From Homarus americanus (taxonomy: Eukaryota > Arthropoda > Malacostraca > Decapoda > Nephropidae), in contig NW_024737068.1 of the NCBI RefSeq assembly GCF_018991925.1, forward strand, positions 2,479,658-2,543,657: a stretch of 64,000 nt of DNA, in the 5' to 3' direction. A model generated the notes under the pieces. That model searched no databases, was not told the DNA's origin, and saw only the letters and a program-made list of their open reading frames with translations. The translations under genes and the position numbers were made by a program. Numbering within the stretch: the first letter of the stretch is position 1; the number at the start of each line of letters is the position of its first letter. This document shows positions 48,140-60,531 of this stretch, in pieces.

Positions 48140-49470
48140 ATGAGGATGGCAGGGGGAGAGAGGGTGGGCAGCGAAGTGGGAGAAAGAAGGTGGGGAAAGG
48201 TGGGTAATTGGAGAAAGAGGATGAAGAAGGAAGAGGGAGAGAGGAAGGAGAAGGAAGGGGGGAGAAGGTGGGGAAGGGGGGGGGAGAGAAGGTAGGGAAG
48301 GAAGGAAGGGAATGGGAGAGAAAGGATAGGGACGGGAGGGTGAGAGAAAGGGTTTGGAAAGGAAGAGGAGGTAGAGGGTGGGGAAAGAAGGAAGAGAGAT
48401 GGGGGAAGGAAGGGGGGAGAGAGGGAAGGGAAGGAGGGAAATGAAGAGAGATTGGGAAAAAGAGAGGGTAGGGATAGGGGCGAGAGAGGGGGTGGGGGAA
48501 GGAAAGGAAATACAGAGGAAGGGGAAGGAGGAGGAGAGAGAGGATGAGAAAGGGAGGAAGAGAGAAGGGGTGGGGAAGGAAGGAAGAGAGAGAAGGTGGG
48601 GAATTAAGCGGACGAGAGAGGGTGGTTAACAGGGAGAAAGGGAGAGGAATGGGAGAGAGGAGGTGGGAAGGGAAAGGGGAGAGAGGAGCTGGGAACGAAA
48701 GGGGAAGAGAGGATGGGAAGGGAAGGAGGGGATGGGGAAGGAAGGAGGAAAAGAGAGAAGCGGAAGAGGTAAAGAAAAGAAATAGGTATAGAGGGAAGGA
48801 TGGGATTGATGGTGTGGATTGGGTGGGAAAGGAAGAAGGAGGAGTGCAAAGGTTCGGGAAAGAGGGGAAGGGGAGAGAGGTGTATAGAACGAAGGGAGGG
48901 AGGGGAATGGGGGAAAATAAGGGACATAGAGGAGAGGGAGGAAAGTGTGAAACAGAGAGACGGAGAGTGGAAGGGAGGCAGAGGGTGGGGGGAGGGGGAG
49001 AAAGGATGCTGAATAGAGGGAGGGTGTGGGAAAGGGAAGGAGAGAAAGAAGGGGGAGTAAAGAGGTAGGGCTGAAAAAATAAGTTAGAAAGGGAGTGGGA
49101 ATGAGCGAAAGACAGAAGAGGTAGAGAGGAAGAGGATTGGAGATAAAGAGTAAGAAGGTGAAGGAGGGGGAGGAAGGGTAAAAGGAAACAGGTGGAAGGG
49201 GACAGGAAAGGGGGGAGAGCAGAAGGAAAGAGAAAAGTAGAACTGGGGAAGGTAGGAGAAAATGGGAGAGTGAGAGGAAAATTAAGAGAGGTATCGAGGT
49301 GAGGAAAGGAGAGGAAGAATTTATAAGAACGTTAAACGAAAAGGCAGAGAAAAGACAAGTGGGATTGAAAGGAGAGAAAGATAATAACAGAGTAAAAAAG
49401 AGGGAAGAAAGATAAAAAAAGAGAGATTAGGTAAGGTGGAGGAGAGAGAAGGTGTAAGAGAGAGCTGAAG
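48140..49470. repeat. Polypurine tract, 1.3 kb
   Basis: Overwhelmingly A and G on the plus strand, mostly GGGAGAGAGG, GGAAGGAAGG and AAGAAA variants without a fixed unit. Frames in several phases (Glu/Gly/Arg/Lys-rich) are compositional. Potential triplex-forming DNA. Confidence 0.88.
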
Positions 49471-49558
49471 GAGCTTTCTTATAAGTGTTATTTGTTGTAT
49501 AAGTTATTGTATTTTTTATGAATATTTTCTCGACGTGTTAAACCATCATTATTCTTAG

Positions 49559-49790
<232 letters not shown>

Positions 49791-51128
49791 CACTGCCCTG
49801 CATAGTTTTTGAGGTTTGTGTATTATTAAGCTTTTCTGGGTGTATTTTGCATGCTGATCTCAAAAATGTTAACCATTTTGCTCAATTAGTTCAGAATTTT
49901 GTGCTATAGCATTTTAAGCGGAGATTCAGGTAAAATATTGGCATTTTTCGCTCAAAATGGGGGTTCTCATATTCGTTCATTAAAAAAATCATCCGAGACA
50001 TTGGCAAGCCTCACAGAAAAGATTTCGGTCAGTTTTAATGCCCTTACGATGCATTTAAATACACCCACGTGCTCGCCGGCCATTTAAATGTCCGCCGTGA
50101 CGCAAAGGAAAAGAGTACATGTCCGTGTTTTTTTACATATATTTTTTCACAATTATATTTCTTTTTCATCTGGTGGTACATGGCATGTTTCCTCTGTCTG
50201 TGGGATAGTCGAGCAGACAAGCAGCACTACATGCAATGTGACTGGCCTGCAAGAAGTAGACTTACTCCAGGTTCTCACAATGTCGTTGCCCATGCTCTGG
50301 TGAATCCGCAGAACATTCTTCTTCCGCCACTGCACATCAAGCTCGGTCTGTTCAAAAACTTTGTAAAGGCACTGGACAAAAAAAGCCAGGCTTTCAATTT
50401 TCTGAAAGAAAAATTTCCAAAAGTCAGTGAGGCAAAGCTGAATGCAGGAATTTTTGATGGCCCTCAGATCAGAGAACTTTTCAAAGATCCCAAGTTTGAT
50501 TGCAGCATGGATGTAAATGAGAAGAAAGCCTGGCATGCCTTTAAGTCTATTGTCTCCAATTTTTTTGGCAACTACAGAAGTCCAGAGTATGAACGAGTTG
50601 TTGAGGACCTACTTCTGAGCTACAAAGTTCTTGGTGCACGTATGTCCATCAAGATGCACTTCCTCAGCTCCCACTTGGACTACTTTCCAGAGAACTGTGG
50701 TGATGTGAGTGAGGAACAAGGAGAACGCTTCCATCAAGATATCCGTGTAATGGAGGAGCGGTACCAGGGTCGCTGGGATATCAACATGCTCGCCGACTAC
50801 TGTTGGTGTCTGAAACGGGACGCCCCAGACACCAACCAACAAAGAAATTCTCTGCGACAGCCATTTATGCATGTCTAACTGTAAAGGCATCTATGTAGTT
50901 GACATATTTTGGTCCTATGTGTTGTGGTTACATTTCTTATGATATATTTTGCATAAAAATTTTGACATCATATTTAAGAATTTCGATTTTTCCTAATTCC
51001 CATAGCATAAAAATCTGACCTGATTGGGCAAAATGAATGGCATTTTTGGAATCAGCACGCAAAATACATAAAGAATCAGCTAAGAAACCCTGCACCTCAT
51101 GAATTTTTTTTTCAAATGCATCCCAGTG
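49791..51128 (+). mobile_element. CACTA (EnSpm/CMC)-like DNA transposon, copy 2
   Basis: Starts CACTGCCCTGCATAG at 49791 and ends GCATCCCAGTG at 51128, with subterminal inverted similarity of about 130 bases. Flanked by TAG on the left and TAA on the right within (TAA)n, near the 3-bp duplication expected. Inverted relative to copy 1. It lacks the ~300-base segment of copy 1; the deletion joins short CATGT motifs. Confidence 0.8.
50190..50878 (+). pseudogene. CACTA-like transposase fragment, copy 2
   Basis: Open for about 230 codons: FLCLWDSRADKQHYMQ, ILLPPLHIKLGLFKNFVKAL, MSIKMHFLSSHLDYFPENCG, EEQGERFHQDIRVMEERYQG and MLADYCWCLKRDAPD. The PPLHIKLG segment resembles the D/x-x-H-x-x-LG box of CACTA transposases. 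Upstream exons are missing, so it is a terminal fragment. The same frame in copy 1 is broken, so this is the better-preserved copy. Confidence 0.65.
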
Positions 51129-51147
51129 TAATAATAATAAAAATAAA

Positions 51148-51239
<92 letters not shown>

Positions 51240-51311
51240 TAATAATAATAATAATAATAATAATAATTATAATAAAAATAATAATAATAATAATAATAAT
51301 ACTAATAATAC

Positions 51312-51393
<82 letters not shown>

Positions 51394-51413
51394 AATAATG
51401 ATAATAATAATAC

Positions 51414-51480
<67 letters not shown>

Positions 51481-51575
51481 AATAATAATAATAATAATAG
51501 CGGCAGCAGTAGCAGCAGCAGTAGTAGTAGTAGGAGTAGTAGTAATAGTAGTAGTAGTAAGCAACAGTAGTACAA
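51129..51575. repeat. (TAA)n microsatellite with TAC and TAG variants
   Basis: TAA units, with isolated ACTAATAAT variants near 51300-51425, then TAG/CAG-type units at about 51500-51560. Confidence 0.95.
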
Positions 51576-51579
51576 CATC

Positions 51580-51870
51580 AAGATCAAATGTCCAAGCTTT
51601 GCAATGTACTTGTATGTTGAAAACACCTATAGGAATCCATCAGACCTCTATATAGTAAACATCAAGGCTCTTAGAGATGATACCATCAGACAGTCAACTG
51701 AGGGAACATAGCAGGGGGACCCTGTTGCATTGGCAATGTATGCAATAGACCTAACCGTGCTCCAACACACAATAAAATTTGAAACAACCGAGGTCAAGCA
51801 AGTGGCGTATGCTGACGACCTTACAGGAGCAGGAAAAGTGGAGGACATCAAATAGTGGGGGAACTGATAT
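51580..51870 (+). pseudogene. Reverse transcriptase fragment (YADD) of an RT element
   Basis: One frame with stops reads CPSFAMYLYVENTYRNPSDL, QGDPVALAMYAIDL (motif B region) and QVAYADDLTGAGKVED (motif C). It precedes the endonuclease-like part described next, in a different frame and with a piece missing between, so both derive from one element. Confidence 0.7.
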
Positions 51871-51936
51871 CCCTATATCGGACCCCTCCTCCAACCTCTG
51901 GAAAAAGCTATCAGCGTCAATTTCATTCCCAAATTA

Positions 51937-52917
51937 ATGAAACATCATCACTTAACCCCAGCAGAAAGATCATTCCTTGCACTACCACCGAGACTGAGAG
52001 GAATGGGATTGACCATCCAAAGGAGACTGCTGCCACTGAACATCAAAACTCAGTCAAGCTCACGGCAGCCCCCCCCCGACCATATAATAGCTCAGAACGC
52101 AACAGGCGAGGTGGATACCAGAGAAGTAAACAAGATTCGACAGTCTATTACGACAGAACGACAGCACAGCCATTGTGATAAGTTGCAGCAGCTGATGCTG
52201 CAAGTACCAGAGAATTTAAAAAAAAAAAAAGTAGCTATAGCAAAGGAGATGGGCACCTCGAACTGGTTAACTACGTTACCGATTAGGGCAAATGGTTTCA
52301 GTCTTAATAAACAAGAATTTACAGATGCCATTGCTCTAAGGTACAGTGGGCTAGTAGAAGGTTTGCCCTCCCAATGCGTGTGTGGCTCTTTCTATGACGT
52401 CGATCACGACATGGTGTGCAAGAAAAGGGGCTTCATATGCATGAGGCATGACGAAGTAAGGGATCTCACAGCAAATAAGTTGACTGAAATCTGCCATGAT
52501 GTCATTGTAGAACCGACCCTTCTTTCATTGGACGGTGAGATCCTCCAACATAGGACTTCAAACACATCCAATGAAGCTCGTGTCGACGTCAGTGCTCGAG
52601 GATTCTGGACGCCGGGACAGCGAACCTTCTTCGACATCAGGATTATTTATCCCATGGCCGCATGGCACCGTAACTTAGCTCTTGATGCTGTACACAGGAG
52701 GAACGAGAACGACAAGATAAGGGCATACGGGGAGAGAATTCAGAACGTTGATCAAGGCAGCTTCACTCCTCTAGTGTTCACAACCTCTGGTGGGAAGGGA
52801 CCAAGTGCAAGATGTTTCTACGCAAAACTCGCGGAGGTGACTCTCCGAAGAGAAGCAGCAGCCCAGAAGTTATGTTACAGCCTGGATGAGATGTCGATTG
52901 TCCTTCTCTCTCCTTAG
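51937..52917 (+). CDS. C-terminal region of an RT element: zinc knuckle and putative restriction-like endonuclease
   Basis: 326 open codons. After a helical linker (LKKKKVAIAKEMGTSNWLT) comes CVCGSFYDVDHDMVC (residues 147-161, C-x-C-x7-H-x3-C), then MRHDEVRDLTA (169-179), a conserved acidic block EARVDVSARGFW (213-224) and FFDIRI with its Asp near 233. A zinc knuckle followed by D-x(n)-D is what restriction-like endonuclease LINEs (R2, R4, NeSL groups) carry at their C terminus; this assignment is inference. The same C-terminal sequence style is common in uncharacterised invertebrate and fish RT elements, from memory. Six consecutive Ts or As near 52220 (poly-A in frame) could hide a slip. 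No promoter visible. Confidence 0.62.
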   Translation: MKHHHLTPAERSFLALPPRLRGMGLTIQRRLLPLNIKTQSSSRQPPPDHIIAQNATGEVDTREVNKIRQSITTERQHSHCDKLQQLMLQVPENLKKKKVAIAKEMGTSNWLTTLPIRANGFSLNKQEFTDAIALRYSGLVEGLPSQCVCGSFYDVDHDMVCKKRGFICMRHDEVRDLTANKLTEICHDVIVEPTLLSLDGEILQHRTSNTSNEARVDVSARGFWTPGQRTFFDIRIIYPMAAWHRNLALDAVHRRNENDKIRAYGERIQNVDQGSFTPLVFTTSGGKGPSARCFYAKLAEVTLRREAAAQKLCYSLDEMSIVLLSP

Positions 52918-53149
52918 GTCTGCTTTGCTATGCCTTAAAGGAACGAGATCATAGGCCCCAAAGCCGACAATTGCTGCAGATATTGACAACGAGTCACTGA
53001 ATGCCGCATAGATCTGCAGCTCAACTAACTCAACACAGCTAGGGTAACTACTTATGTATTAGGATAGTTAATTTTAAGGTAATAAAATGGCGGCGAAGGT
53101 GTAGCTATTAGGAGAGGATGGATCCCGCATTAAAAAGAAAAAAATATTA

Positions 53150-53663
<514 letters not shown>

Positions 53664-55150
53664 AGTGCCAAAACATACAAAGCTACTACCCTCTCCACAC
53701 CATGACAATTACTCCCGGGGGTGTGACTCTGGTAAACACACTCCCTGTATTATGTATTCTGTTACCTTTAAGAAGAGATTAACACAGAAGGGCAGGGTGT
53801 GTAAATATTTGCTGATGTAAGTATGACGATTAAGAAAGAGTTATTAAAGTCCTGAAGTAACCCAGTTGTTGTGGCTCTGAAGAATACAAAATTGAAACGT
53901 GAAGGAAAAAATCTGCTAGGGCAAGGTTGGGGCATAAAGCATGGCTGGGTGAAGGACTGATTGATGAATTGTGGAGCTACTTGATGGATTATGGGGGAAA
54001 AAGTCCTAAGATAGTGCAATTCAGTTTAAAGATCTAGAAAGAATGATGTTTTACGGTGAATGTTTATAGGTCACAGAATAATAAAAAATAAGGAGTGATG
54101 GATTTTTTGGGGAAGACTTGAATAACTGCTATGAAGCCTTAGTGTAAGAGATCAAGTGAATGTGATGGGAGTTTAAATATGGGATATACATGTAGTGTTG
54201 TTGATGACGGAGTGCCTGAAATGAATATAAATGGGGAATGATTGACAGGAATGGTCAACAGTAAATAATTAGGTTCACAGGAATACAGTTAAAAATCACA
54301 CTTATAGGAGGGACAATGGAGAACATAGGGCTTTTAGACAATATATTGGTGAACAAAGGACTGAATAGTGTTAAGGGAGAAAGAGGATTACTTATAGAAG
54401 TGAGGATAATACTGAATAGAATGTGTGGTGTAAAATAGACGCAAAGAATTGAAAAGGTTAAAAAGTTAGTGAGCTGATAAAAGTAAATGTGAGTGAATGA
54501 TTTAAAGAAATAATAAGGAGAAAATATACTGCCGGTATATATAAACTAGGATTAAATAGCAGGGATTGAAGAAGAATGGGAGGAGATAGAGGAATCAATT
54601 CTAGGAAATACAGCTGAAGTGCGTGGATGTGAGAGGCTAGGAAAAAAAATGAAAAATTGGTGGTGGGAAGACAGAGCAGCTGGGGCGCCGTGGCAGGAGA
54701 AAAGAATGAATGGATATTAAAGTATATAAAATTTTTACAAAACTACATAAAAACTATTGAAAATGGGGAGAATAACAAGGAGTTGTATAGGAAGAAAGTG
54801 AAAAAAAACAGAGGGGTGAGAGAACTTTTGGAAATGGCAGTTTAAAATGAAAACAGGAATATGTTCGGGAGAAAGAGAACATGAGTGAGAGAGAGATTTA
54901 ACTGAATATAACATATGCGAGAGAAAGTTAATTGATCAGGTGATGAGGCAAGTGTGGATGAAGAGGAGTGAACAAAAATAGAATTGATTATAAAAGAATG
55001 TAGGTTATGAATGTCAGCGGGATGAACATTAAAGGAATAAAAGAGCGTAATTTTCTCCTGTGTAAAAGTGAGATAAACGAATGTAAAAAAAAAAGATTTC
55101 TTGGTGTGTGCTTAGGAATATGTCTGTTAGTCTTTACTGAGAGAACTAAA
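53664..55150. other. Anonymous A/G-rich sequence
   Basis: About 1.5 kb without recognised gene or repeat; many short purine-rich stretches (GAAAGAATG, GGAGAAAAT). Frames are below 85 codons. Confidence 0.5.
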
Positions 55151-55159
55151 GCTCATACA

Positions 55160-57870
55160 GCGAATGTGTACCAGAGGAAGAATAGAGAGTGTGTGTTGTG
55201 GGAAGAACAGAGAGTGTGTGTTGTAGAAAGAACAGAGAGTGTGTGTTAGAGGAAGAATAGGGAGTGTGTGTTGGAGGAAGAACAGAGAGTGTGTGTTGGA
55301 GGAAGAACAGAGAGTGTGTTGGAGGAAGAACAGAGAGTGTGTGTGTTGGAGGAAGAAGAGAGAGTGTGTGTTGGAGGAAGAAGAGAGAGTGTGTGTTGGA
55401 GGAAGAACAGAGAGTGTGTGTTGGAGGAAGAACAGAGAGTGTGTGTTGTGGGAAGAACAGAGAGTGTGTGTTAGAGGAAGAATAGGGAGTGTGTGTTGGA
55501 GGAAGAATAGAGAGTGTGTGTTGTGGGAAGAACAGAGAGTGTGTGTTAGAGGAAGAATAGGGAGTGTGTGTTGGAGGAAGAACAGAGAGTGTGTGTTGGA
55601 GGAGACAAGTATGTGTTGGAGGAAGAACAGAGAGTGTGTGTTGGAGGAAGAACAGAGAGGTGTGTGTGTGTTGGAGGGAAAAGAACAAGAAGTGTGTATT
55701 GGGGAAAAGAACAGAGTCTGTGTTGGAGGAAGAATAGAGAGTGTGTGTTGGGAGGAAGAACAGAGAGTGTGTGTTGGAGGAAGAACAGAGAGTGTGTGTT
55801 GGGGGAAGAACAGAGAGTCTGTGTTAGAGGAAGAATAGGGAGTGTGTGTTGGAGGAAGAACAGAGAGTGTGTGTTGGAGGATGAATAGAGAGTGTGTGTT
55901 GGAGGAAGAGCAGAGAGTGTGTGTTAGAGGAAGAATAGGGAGTGTGTGTTAGAGGAAGAATAGAGAGTGTGTGTTGGGGGAGGAACATAGAGTGTGTGTT
56001 GGAGGAAGAACAAAGAGTGTGTGTTAGAGGATGAATAGGGAGTGTGTGTTTGAGGAAGAACAGAGAGTGTGTGTTGGAGGAAGAATAGAGAGTGCGTGTT
56101 AGAGGATGAATAGGGAGTATGTGTTGGGGGAAGAACAGAGAGTGTGTGTTGGAGGAAGAACAGAGAGTGTGTGTTGGAGGAAGAACAGGGAGTGTGTGTT
56201 AGAGGATGAATAGGGAGTGTGTGTTGGAGGAAAAGAACAGGGGTGTGTTGGAGGAAGAACAGAGAGTGTGTGGTGGAGGAAGAAGAACAGAGAGTGTGTG
56301 TTGGAGGGAAGAACAGAGAGTGTGTGTTGGAGGGAAGAATAGAGAGTGTGTGTTGTGGGAAAAGACAGAGAAGTGTGTGTTAGAAGGAAGAATAGGGAGT
56401 GTGTGTTGGAGGAAGAACAGAGTGTGTGTTGGAGGAAGAATAGAGAGTGTGTGTTGGAGGAAGAACAGAGAGTGTGTGTTGGAGGAAGAACAGAGAGTGT
56501 GTGTTAGAGGAAGAACAGAGGGGTGTGTGTTGGGGGAAAAAGAACAGGGGTGGTAGAGGAAGAATAAGGAGTGTGTGTTGGAGGAAGAACAGAGAGTGTG
56601 TTGGAGGAAGAATAGAGAGTGTGTGTTAGAGGAAGAACAGAGAGTGTGTGTTATAGGATGAATAGGGAGTGTGTGTTAGAGGAAGAATAGAGAGTGTGTG
56701 TTGGGGGAGGAACATAGAGTGTGTGTTGGAGGAAGACCAAAGAGTGTGTGTTAGAGGATGAATAGGGAGTGTGTGTTTGAGGAAGAACAGAGAGTGTGTG
56801 TTAGAGGAAGAATAGAGAGTGTGTGTTAGAGGAAGAACAGAGAGTGTGTGTTACAGGATGAATAGGGAGTGTGTGTTACAGGATGAATAAGGAGTGTGTG
56901 TTACGGGATGGATAGGGAGTGTGTGTTAGAGGAAGAACAGAGAGTGTGTTACAGGATGAATAGGGAGTGTGTGTTACAGGATGAATAGGGAGTGTGTGTT
57001 ACAGGATGAATAGGGAGCGTGTGTCGGAGAAAGAATAGAGAGTGTGTCTTACAGGATGAATAGGGAGTGAGTGTTACAGGATGAATAGGGAGTGTGTGTT
57101 ACAGGATGAATAGGGAGCGTGTGTTGGAGAAAGAATAGAGAGTGTGTGTTACCGCATGAATAGGGAGCGTGTGTTGGAAAAAGAATAGAGAGTGTGTGTT
57201 ACAGGATGAATAGGGAGTGAGTGTTACAGGATGAATAGGGAGTTTGTGTTACAGGATGAATAGGGAGTGTGTGTTGGAGGAAGAATAGGGAGTGTGTCTT
57301 ACAGGATGAATAGGGAGTGTGTGTTGGAGGAAGAAGAGGGAGTGTGTGTTACAGGATGAATAGGGAGTGTGTGTTACAGGATGAATGGGGAGTGTGTGTT
57401 GGAGAAAGAATAGGGAGTGTGCATTGGAGGAAGAATAGGGAGTGTGTGTCAGAGGATGAATAGGAGTGTGTGTTAGAGGATGAATAGGGAATGTGTGTTA
57501 CAGGATGAATAGGGAGTGTGTGTTGGGGAAACAGGAGGGAGTGTGCGTTGGAGGAAGAACAGAGAGTGTGTGTTAGAAGAAGAACAGAGACTGTGTGTTA
57601 GAGGAAGAACAGAGAGTGTGTGTTAGAGGATGAATTGTTAGTGTGTGTTGGGGGAACAGGAGGGAGTGTGCATTGGAGGAAGAACAGAGAGTGTGTGTTA
57701 GAGAAAGAACAGAAAGTGTGTGTTGGAGGAAGAAGGGGTGTGTTAGAGAAAGAACAGATAGTGTGTGGTAAAGGAAGAACAGGGAGTGTGTGTCAGAAGA
57801 AGAACAGGGAGTGTGTGTCAGGGGAAGAACAGGGAGTGTTTGTCAGAGGAAGAACACAGTGTTTGGATGA
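55160..57870. repeat. 25-bp minisatellite, GTGTGTGTTGGAGGAAGAAC type, 2.7 kb
   Basis: Over 100 units of 25 bp. The left two-thirds use a GAGGAAGAACAGAGA variant; from about 56640 to 57480 an ACAGGATGAATAGGGA variant dominates, then the first returns. Local higher-order blocks of three to four units repeat (for example near 55440-55600). Frames encoding Cys/Arg/Glu-rich peptides arise because 25-bp units cycle through all phases. Confidence 0.95.
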
Positions 57871-58197
57871 AGTGTTCCCTTGGCAGTCTGAAAAAAAAAA
57901 CAAGAACATAATAGTGTTGACACACAAGCTATGAGAGATTGTTTTTAACAGTAAAATACCTAGACAGATATCAGAGAAATGTCGTTTCCATATACTGTAT
58001 ATTCACCGAGGCGTCTCCTTGCCAAACAATGACGACATTGCAGACAGTGATTTGAAGTGACTGGTCATGTAAGATAGGGAGATCACGGTGGGCAGGGGGC
58101 TTTCCAGTGTAAGTTAAGGTGTAAAGAAGTTTTGGTGGGCAAAGATTCTGCAGAAACAAATTACATGATAGAAATAATATTACTAAAGATAACTATA
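57871..58197. other. Anonymous sequence
   Basis: No gene recognised; an A run lies near 57891-57900. Confidence 0.4.
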
Positions 58198-58217
58198 ATG
58201 ATATTAATAATAATAAT

Positions 58218-58253
<36 letters not shown>

Positions 58254-58294
58254 AATACTAATACTAATACTAATACTAATACTAATACTAATAC

Positions 58295-58361
<67 letters not shown>

Positions 58362-58420
58362 TATAATAATAATAATTATAATAATATTTATAATAATTAT
58401 AATACTAATACTAATAACAC
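58198..58420. repeat. (TAA)n(TAC)n microsatellite
   Basis: TAATAA units with a block of ACTAAT hexamers at about 58248-58300. Confidence 0.95.
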
Positions 58421-58436
58421 AATAACATTAAGCAAA

Positions 58437-58710
58437 CTGCATCTCTGTGCCAGCGAAGCAGCAAAGTCCTTGCCACGTACTCGTGAAGATGTGTTGAGAA
58501 AAGTGTGCATTTACCTTTCCCACAGTGCCAAAAGGATATGCGAGTTTAGAAATTCCAGGTTTGGTAACTCAAAACCACACAAATATTTCATGCTTGTGCC
58601 ACGAGGTGATTGTCACTCCATGAAGCTGTTGCAAGAATACTCCAACAGTGGCAACCCCCTCAAACTGCATTTCCGTAGCAGGGTAATCGAGGAGAGACTT
58701 ATGTTCTGTT
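58437..58710 (+). pseudogene. hAT-type transposase fragment
   Basis: The frame reads KLHLCASEAAKSLPRTREDVLRKV (split over the microsatellite edge), IYLSHSAKRICEF and KPHK. This order matches, from memory, the region of hAT/KIAA1586-like transposases between the catalytic C-x-x-H box and the RW-L motif. The sequence after KPHK has no RW motif, so it is diverged. It stops at the edge of the gypsy gag copy at 58712. Confidence 0.45.
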
Positions 58711-58711
58711 A

Positions 58712-59333
58712 CAGTCTGCGGACCGTTTTCTCTTCCCTTGGTCAGCGCTTCCTCTCTCAATGACTCTTTGTTTGTGCTCCGCCTCTCTCAGCCCCGTGAT
58801 CCACTCATCTAGACTGCGGTGAGGATTCTTCTGGATCTCCTCCGATAACCACATACGGCTTCTTTCCTCCTTTAGTCCCGGAGTGATCGCATCTCCTAAC
58901 AGGACCTTATCATATTTATGTCCATGGTGGTTCAATTCGTCGTGTAAATCGAGCATAGCATCATAATATTCAAGGAGCGTTTCGTTGCTCCGTTGTTTCC
59001 GATTTATAACCTTCTGAATGGCGTCGTACGTGGCCGTCTGCCCGCCGTATTGCTGCTTCAAATAACTAGTTAATTCGTCTACGGTTTCCCAGTCTCTGCT
59101 TGCATTGTATACACGATCTGCCGCAGGCCCAGCAAGATGCTTTATTATGAATTGGATTCGACCGGCTTCGTCTCCGTCTAGCAGCTTGAGGGTTCGGTCA
59201 ACCTCTCTTAGCCATTTCCCTACGTCTACTCCTGTCCTACCGTCGAACTTAGACATGGTCAACCCGGGCCCGAGACTAATTCCCACTCTAGTATTGTGCC
59301 TCCTAATCTCACACATTGTCTCATCATGCTGTA
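58712..59333 (-). pseudogene. Gypsy-B gag fragment, inverted copy
   Basis: Minus-strand, uninterrupted over about 207 codons: HDETMCEIRRHNTRVG, LTMSKFDGRTGVDVGKWLRE, FIIKHLAGPAADRVYN, YLKQQYGGQTATYDAIQK, LLGDAITPGLKEERSRMW. It is about 96% identical in protein by eye to the plus-strand gag at 60842-61462 and starts at the same base (ACAGCATGATGAG). Its N-terminal coiled coil and the zinc knuckle are absent. Gag forms the particle in which LTR elements are reverse-transcribed. Confidence 0.85.
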
Positions 59334-59335
59334 GT

Positions 59336-59687
59336 GGGGAAATTTCTTGAATCAATTATAGCAGATAACATCCAATCGTATTTAGAGAAAAGCAAATTAA
59401 TCTACGACTCTCAACATGGGTTTTACAAAGGGAAAATTTTGTCTAACAAATCTGCTGACATTTTTTAGGAAAGTCTTCGAGGTAGTAGATAATGACGAAA
59501 ATTACGATGTTATTTACTTAGACTTTAGCAAAGCATTTGACAGAGTACCGCATCAGAGGCTTCTGAGAAAAATTAAGGCTCATGGTATCAAGGGGAAAGT
59601 TTTAAATTGGATAAAATCATGGCTCACCGATAGAACGCAGAGGGTCAGCGTAGAGGGTGTTAAATCTGAGTGGGGTCGTGTAACATA
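59336..59687 (+). pseudogene. CR1-like LINE RT fragment
   Basis: Plus-strand piece of ORF2: GKFLESIIADNIQSYLEKSK, FCLTNLLTFFRKVFEVVDN, VIYLDFSKAFDRVPHQRLLR (motif A Asp) and WIKSWLTDRTQRVSVEG. It corresponds to residues about 177-290 of the copy at 1018-2796 and stops just before motif B, exactly where the octamer end of the next, oppositely oriented CR1 fragment begins. Confidence 0.85.
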
Positions 59688-60513
59688 AGAACATAAGAAC
59701 ATAAGAAAATAAGGAGTCTGCAATAGGCCGGTTGGCCTGTGCATGGCAGCTCCTGTCGAGAGTTACTACCACTCTCTATCATCCATGAATCTATCTAGCC
59801 TCCTTTTGAAACTTTCCAGAGTTCCCGCACTTACTACAAAGTTGCTAAGCTTGTTCCACTCTATTTGTGAACCAGTTTCTTCCTACCTCCCTCCCAAACC
59901 TAAACTTATCCAACTTGAATCCGTTGCTCCGATTCCTATCCTGCTCGGATATTATAAGAACTTTATCTATATCCCCTTTATTGATTCCTTTCACCCACTT
60001 AAATACTTCTATCATATCTCCTCGCACTCTTCGTCTTTCTAGGGAATGCAAGTTAAGTTTCTTTAACCTATCCTGATATGGAAGGTTTCTAAGTCCCGGA
60101 ATCATTTTTGTCATTCTTCGCTGCACCGACTCTAGTGAATTTATATCCATTCTATAATAGGGGCACCAGAACTGAACCACATAATCGAGGTGCGGCCTGA
60201 CTAGCGCAAGATATAGTTGCAATAAGACCTCTGCACTCTTGTTACTTATACTTCTAGATATAAAACCCAATACTCTGTTTGCCTTATTTCGAACATTAAC
60301 GCACTGTTTTCTAGGCCGTAGGTCCGGGCTTACAAGTACCCCTAGGTCTCTTTCACAAGTCGACTTCTCTAGGTTTATGTTGTTAAGGCTGTATACATTA
60401 TCAGTATTTGTTCTTCCAATATTAAGTACGCTGCACTTGCTGATGTTGAATTTCATTTGCCATTTTTCAGACCACCCCTGCAGTTTATTTAGATCCTCCT
60501 GTAAGGGAGAGAC
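59686..60513 (-). pseudogene. CR1-like LINE 3' fragment
   Basis: Minus-strand 3' end with (CATAAGAA)n at 59686-59712 on the plus strand, the shared 3' UTR, then a 203-codon open frame (60456-59845) with KFNISKCSVLNIGRTN, CERDLGVLVSPDLRPRKQCV, LVRPHLDYVVQFWCPYYRMD, RRRVRGDMIEVFKWVKG and NWFTNRV, after which the frame shifts. The 5' truncation at about 60513 lies inside the palm/thumb border (LQEDLNKLQGWSEKWQMKFN). It abuts the coiled-coil part of gypsy gag. Confidence 0.85.
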
Positions 60514-60531
60514 AGCCGGGGTTTAGTACAG

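Noticed and set aside
48208..49068. Gly/Glu/Arg-rich protein frames in the purine tract
   Set aside because: Purine-only codons cannot form most stops in these phases; no start context or domain.
55146..57870. Cys/Glu/Arg-rich repeat protein frames
   Set aside because: A 25-bp unit is not a multiple of three, so the same DNA is read in successive phases; the frames are products of the minisatellite.
59336..60513. Twin-priming (5' inversion) of a single CR1 insertion
   Set aside because: In twin priming the inverted piece lies at the 5' end of the insertion; here the opposed piece lies beyond the 3' octamer end.
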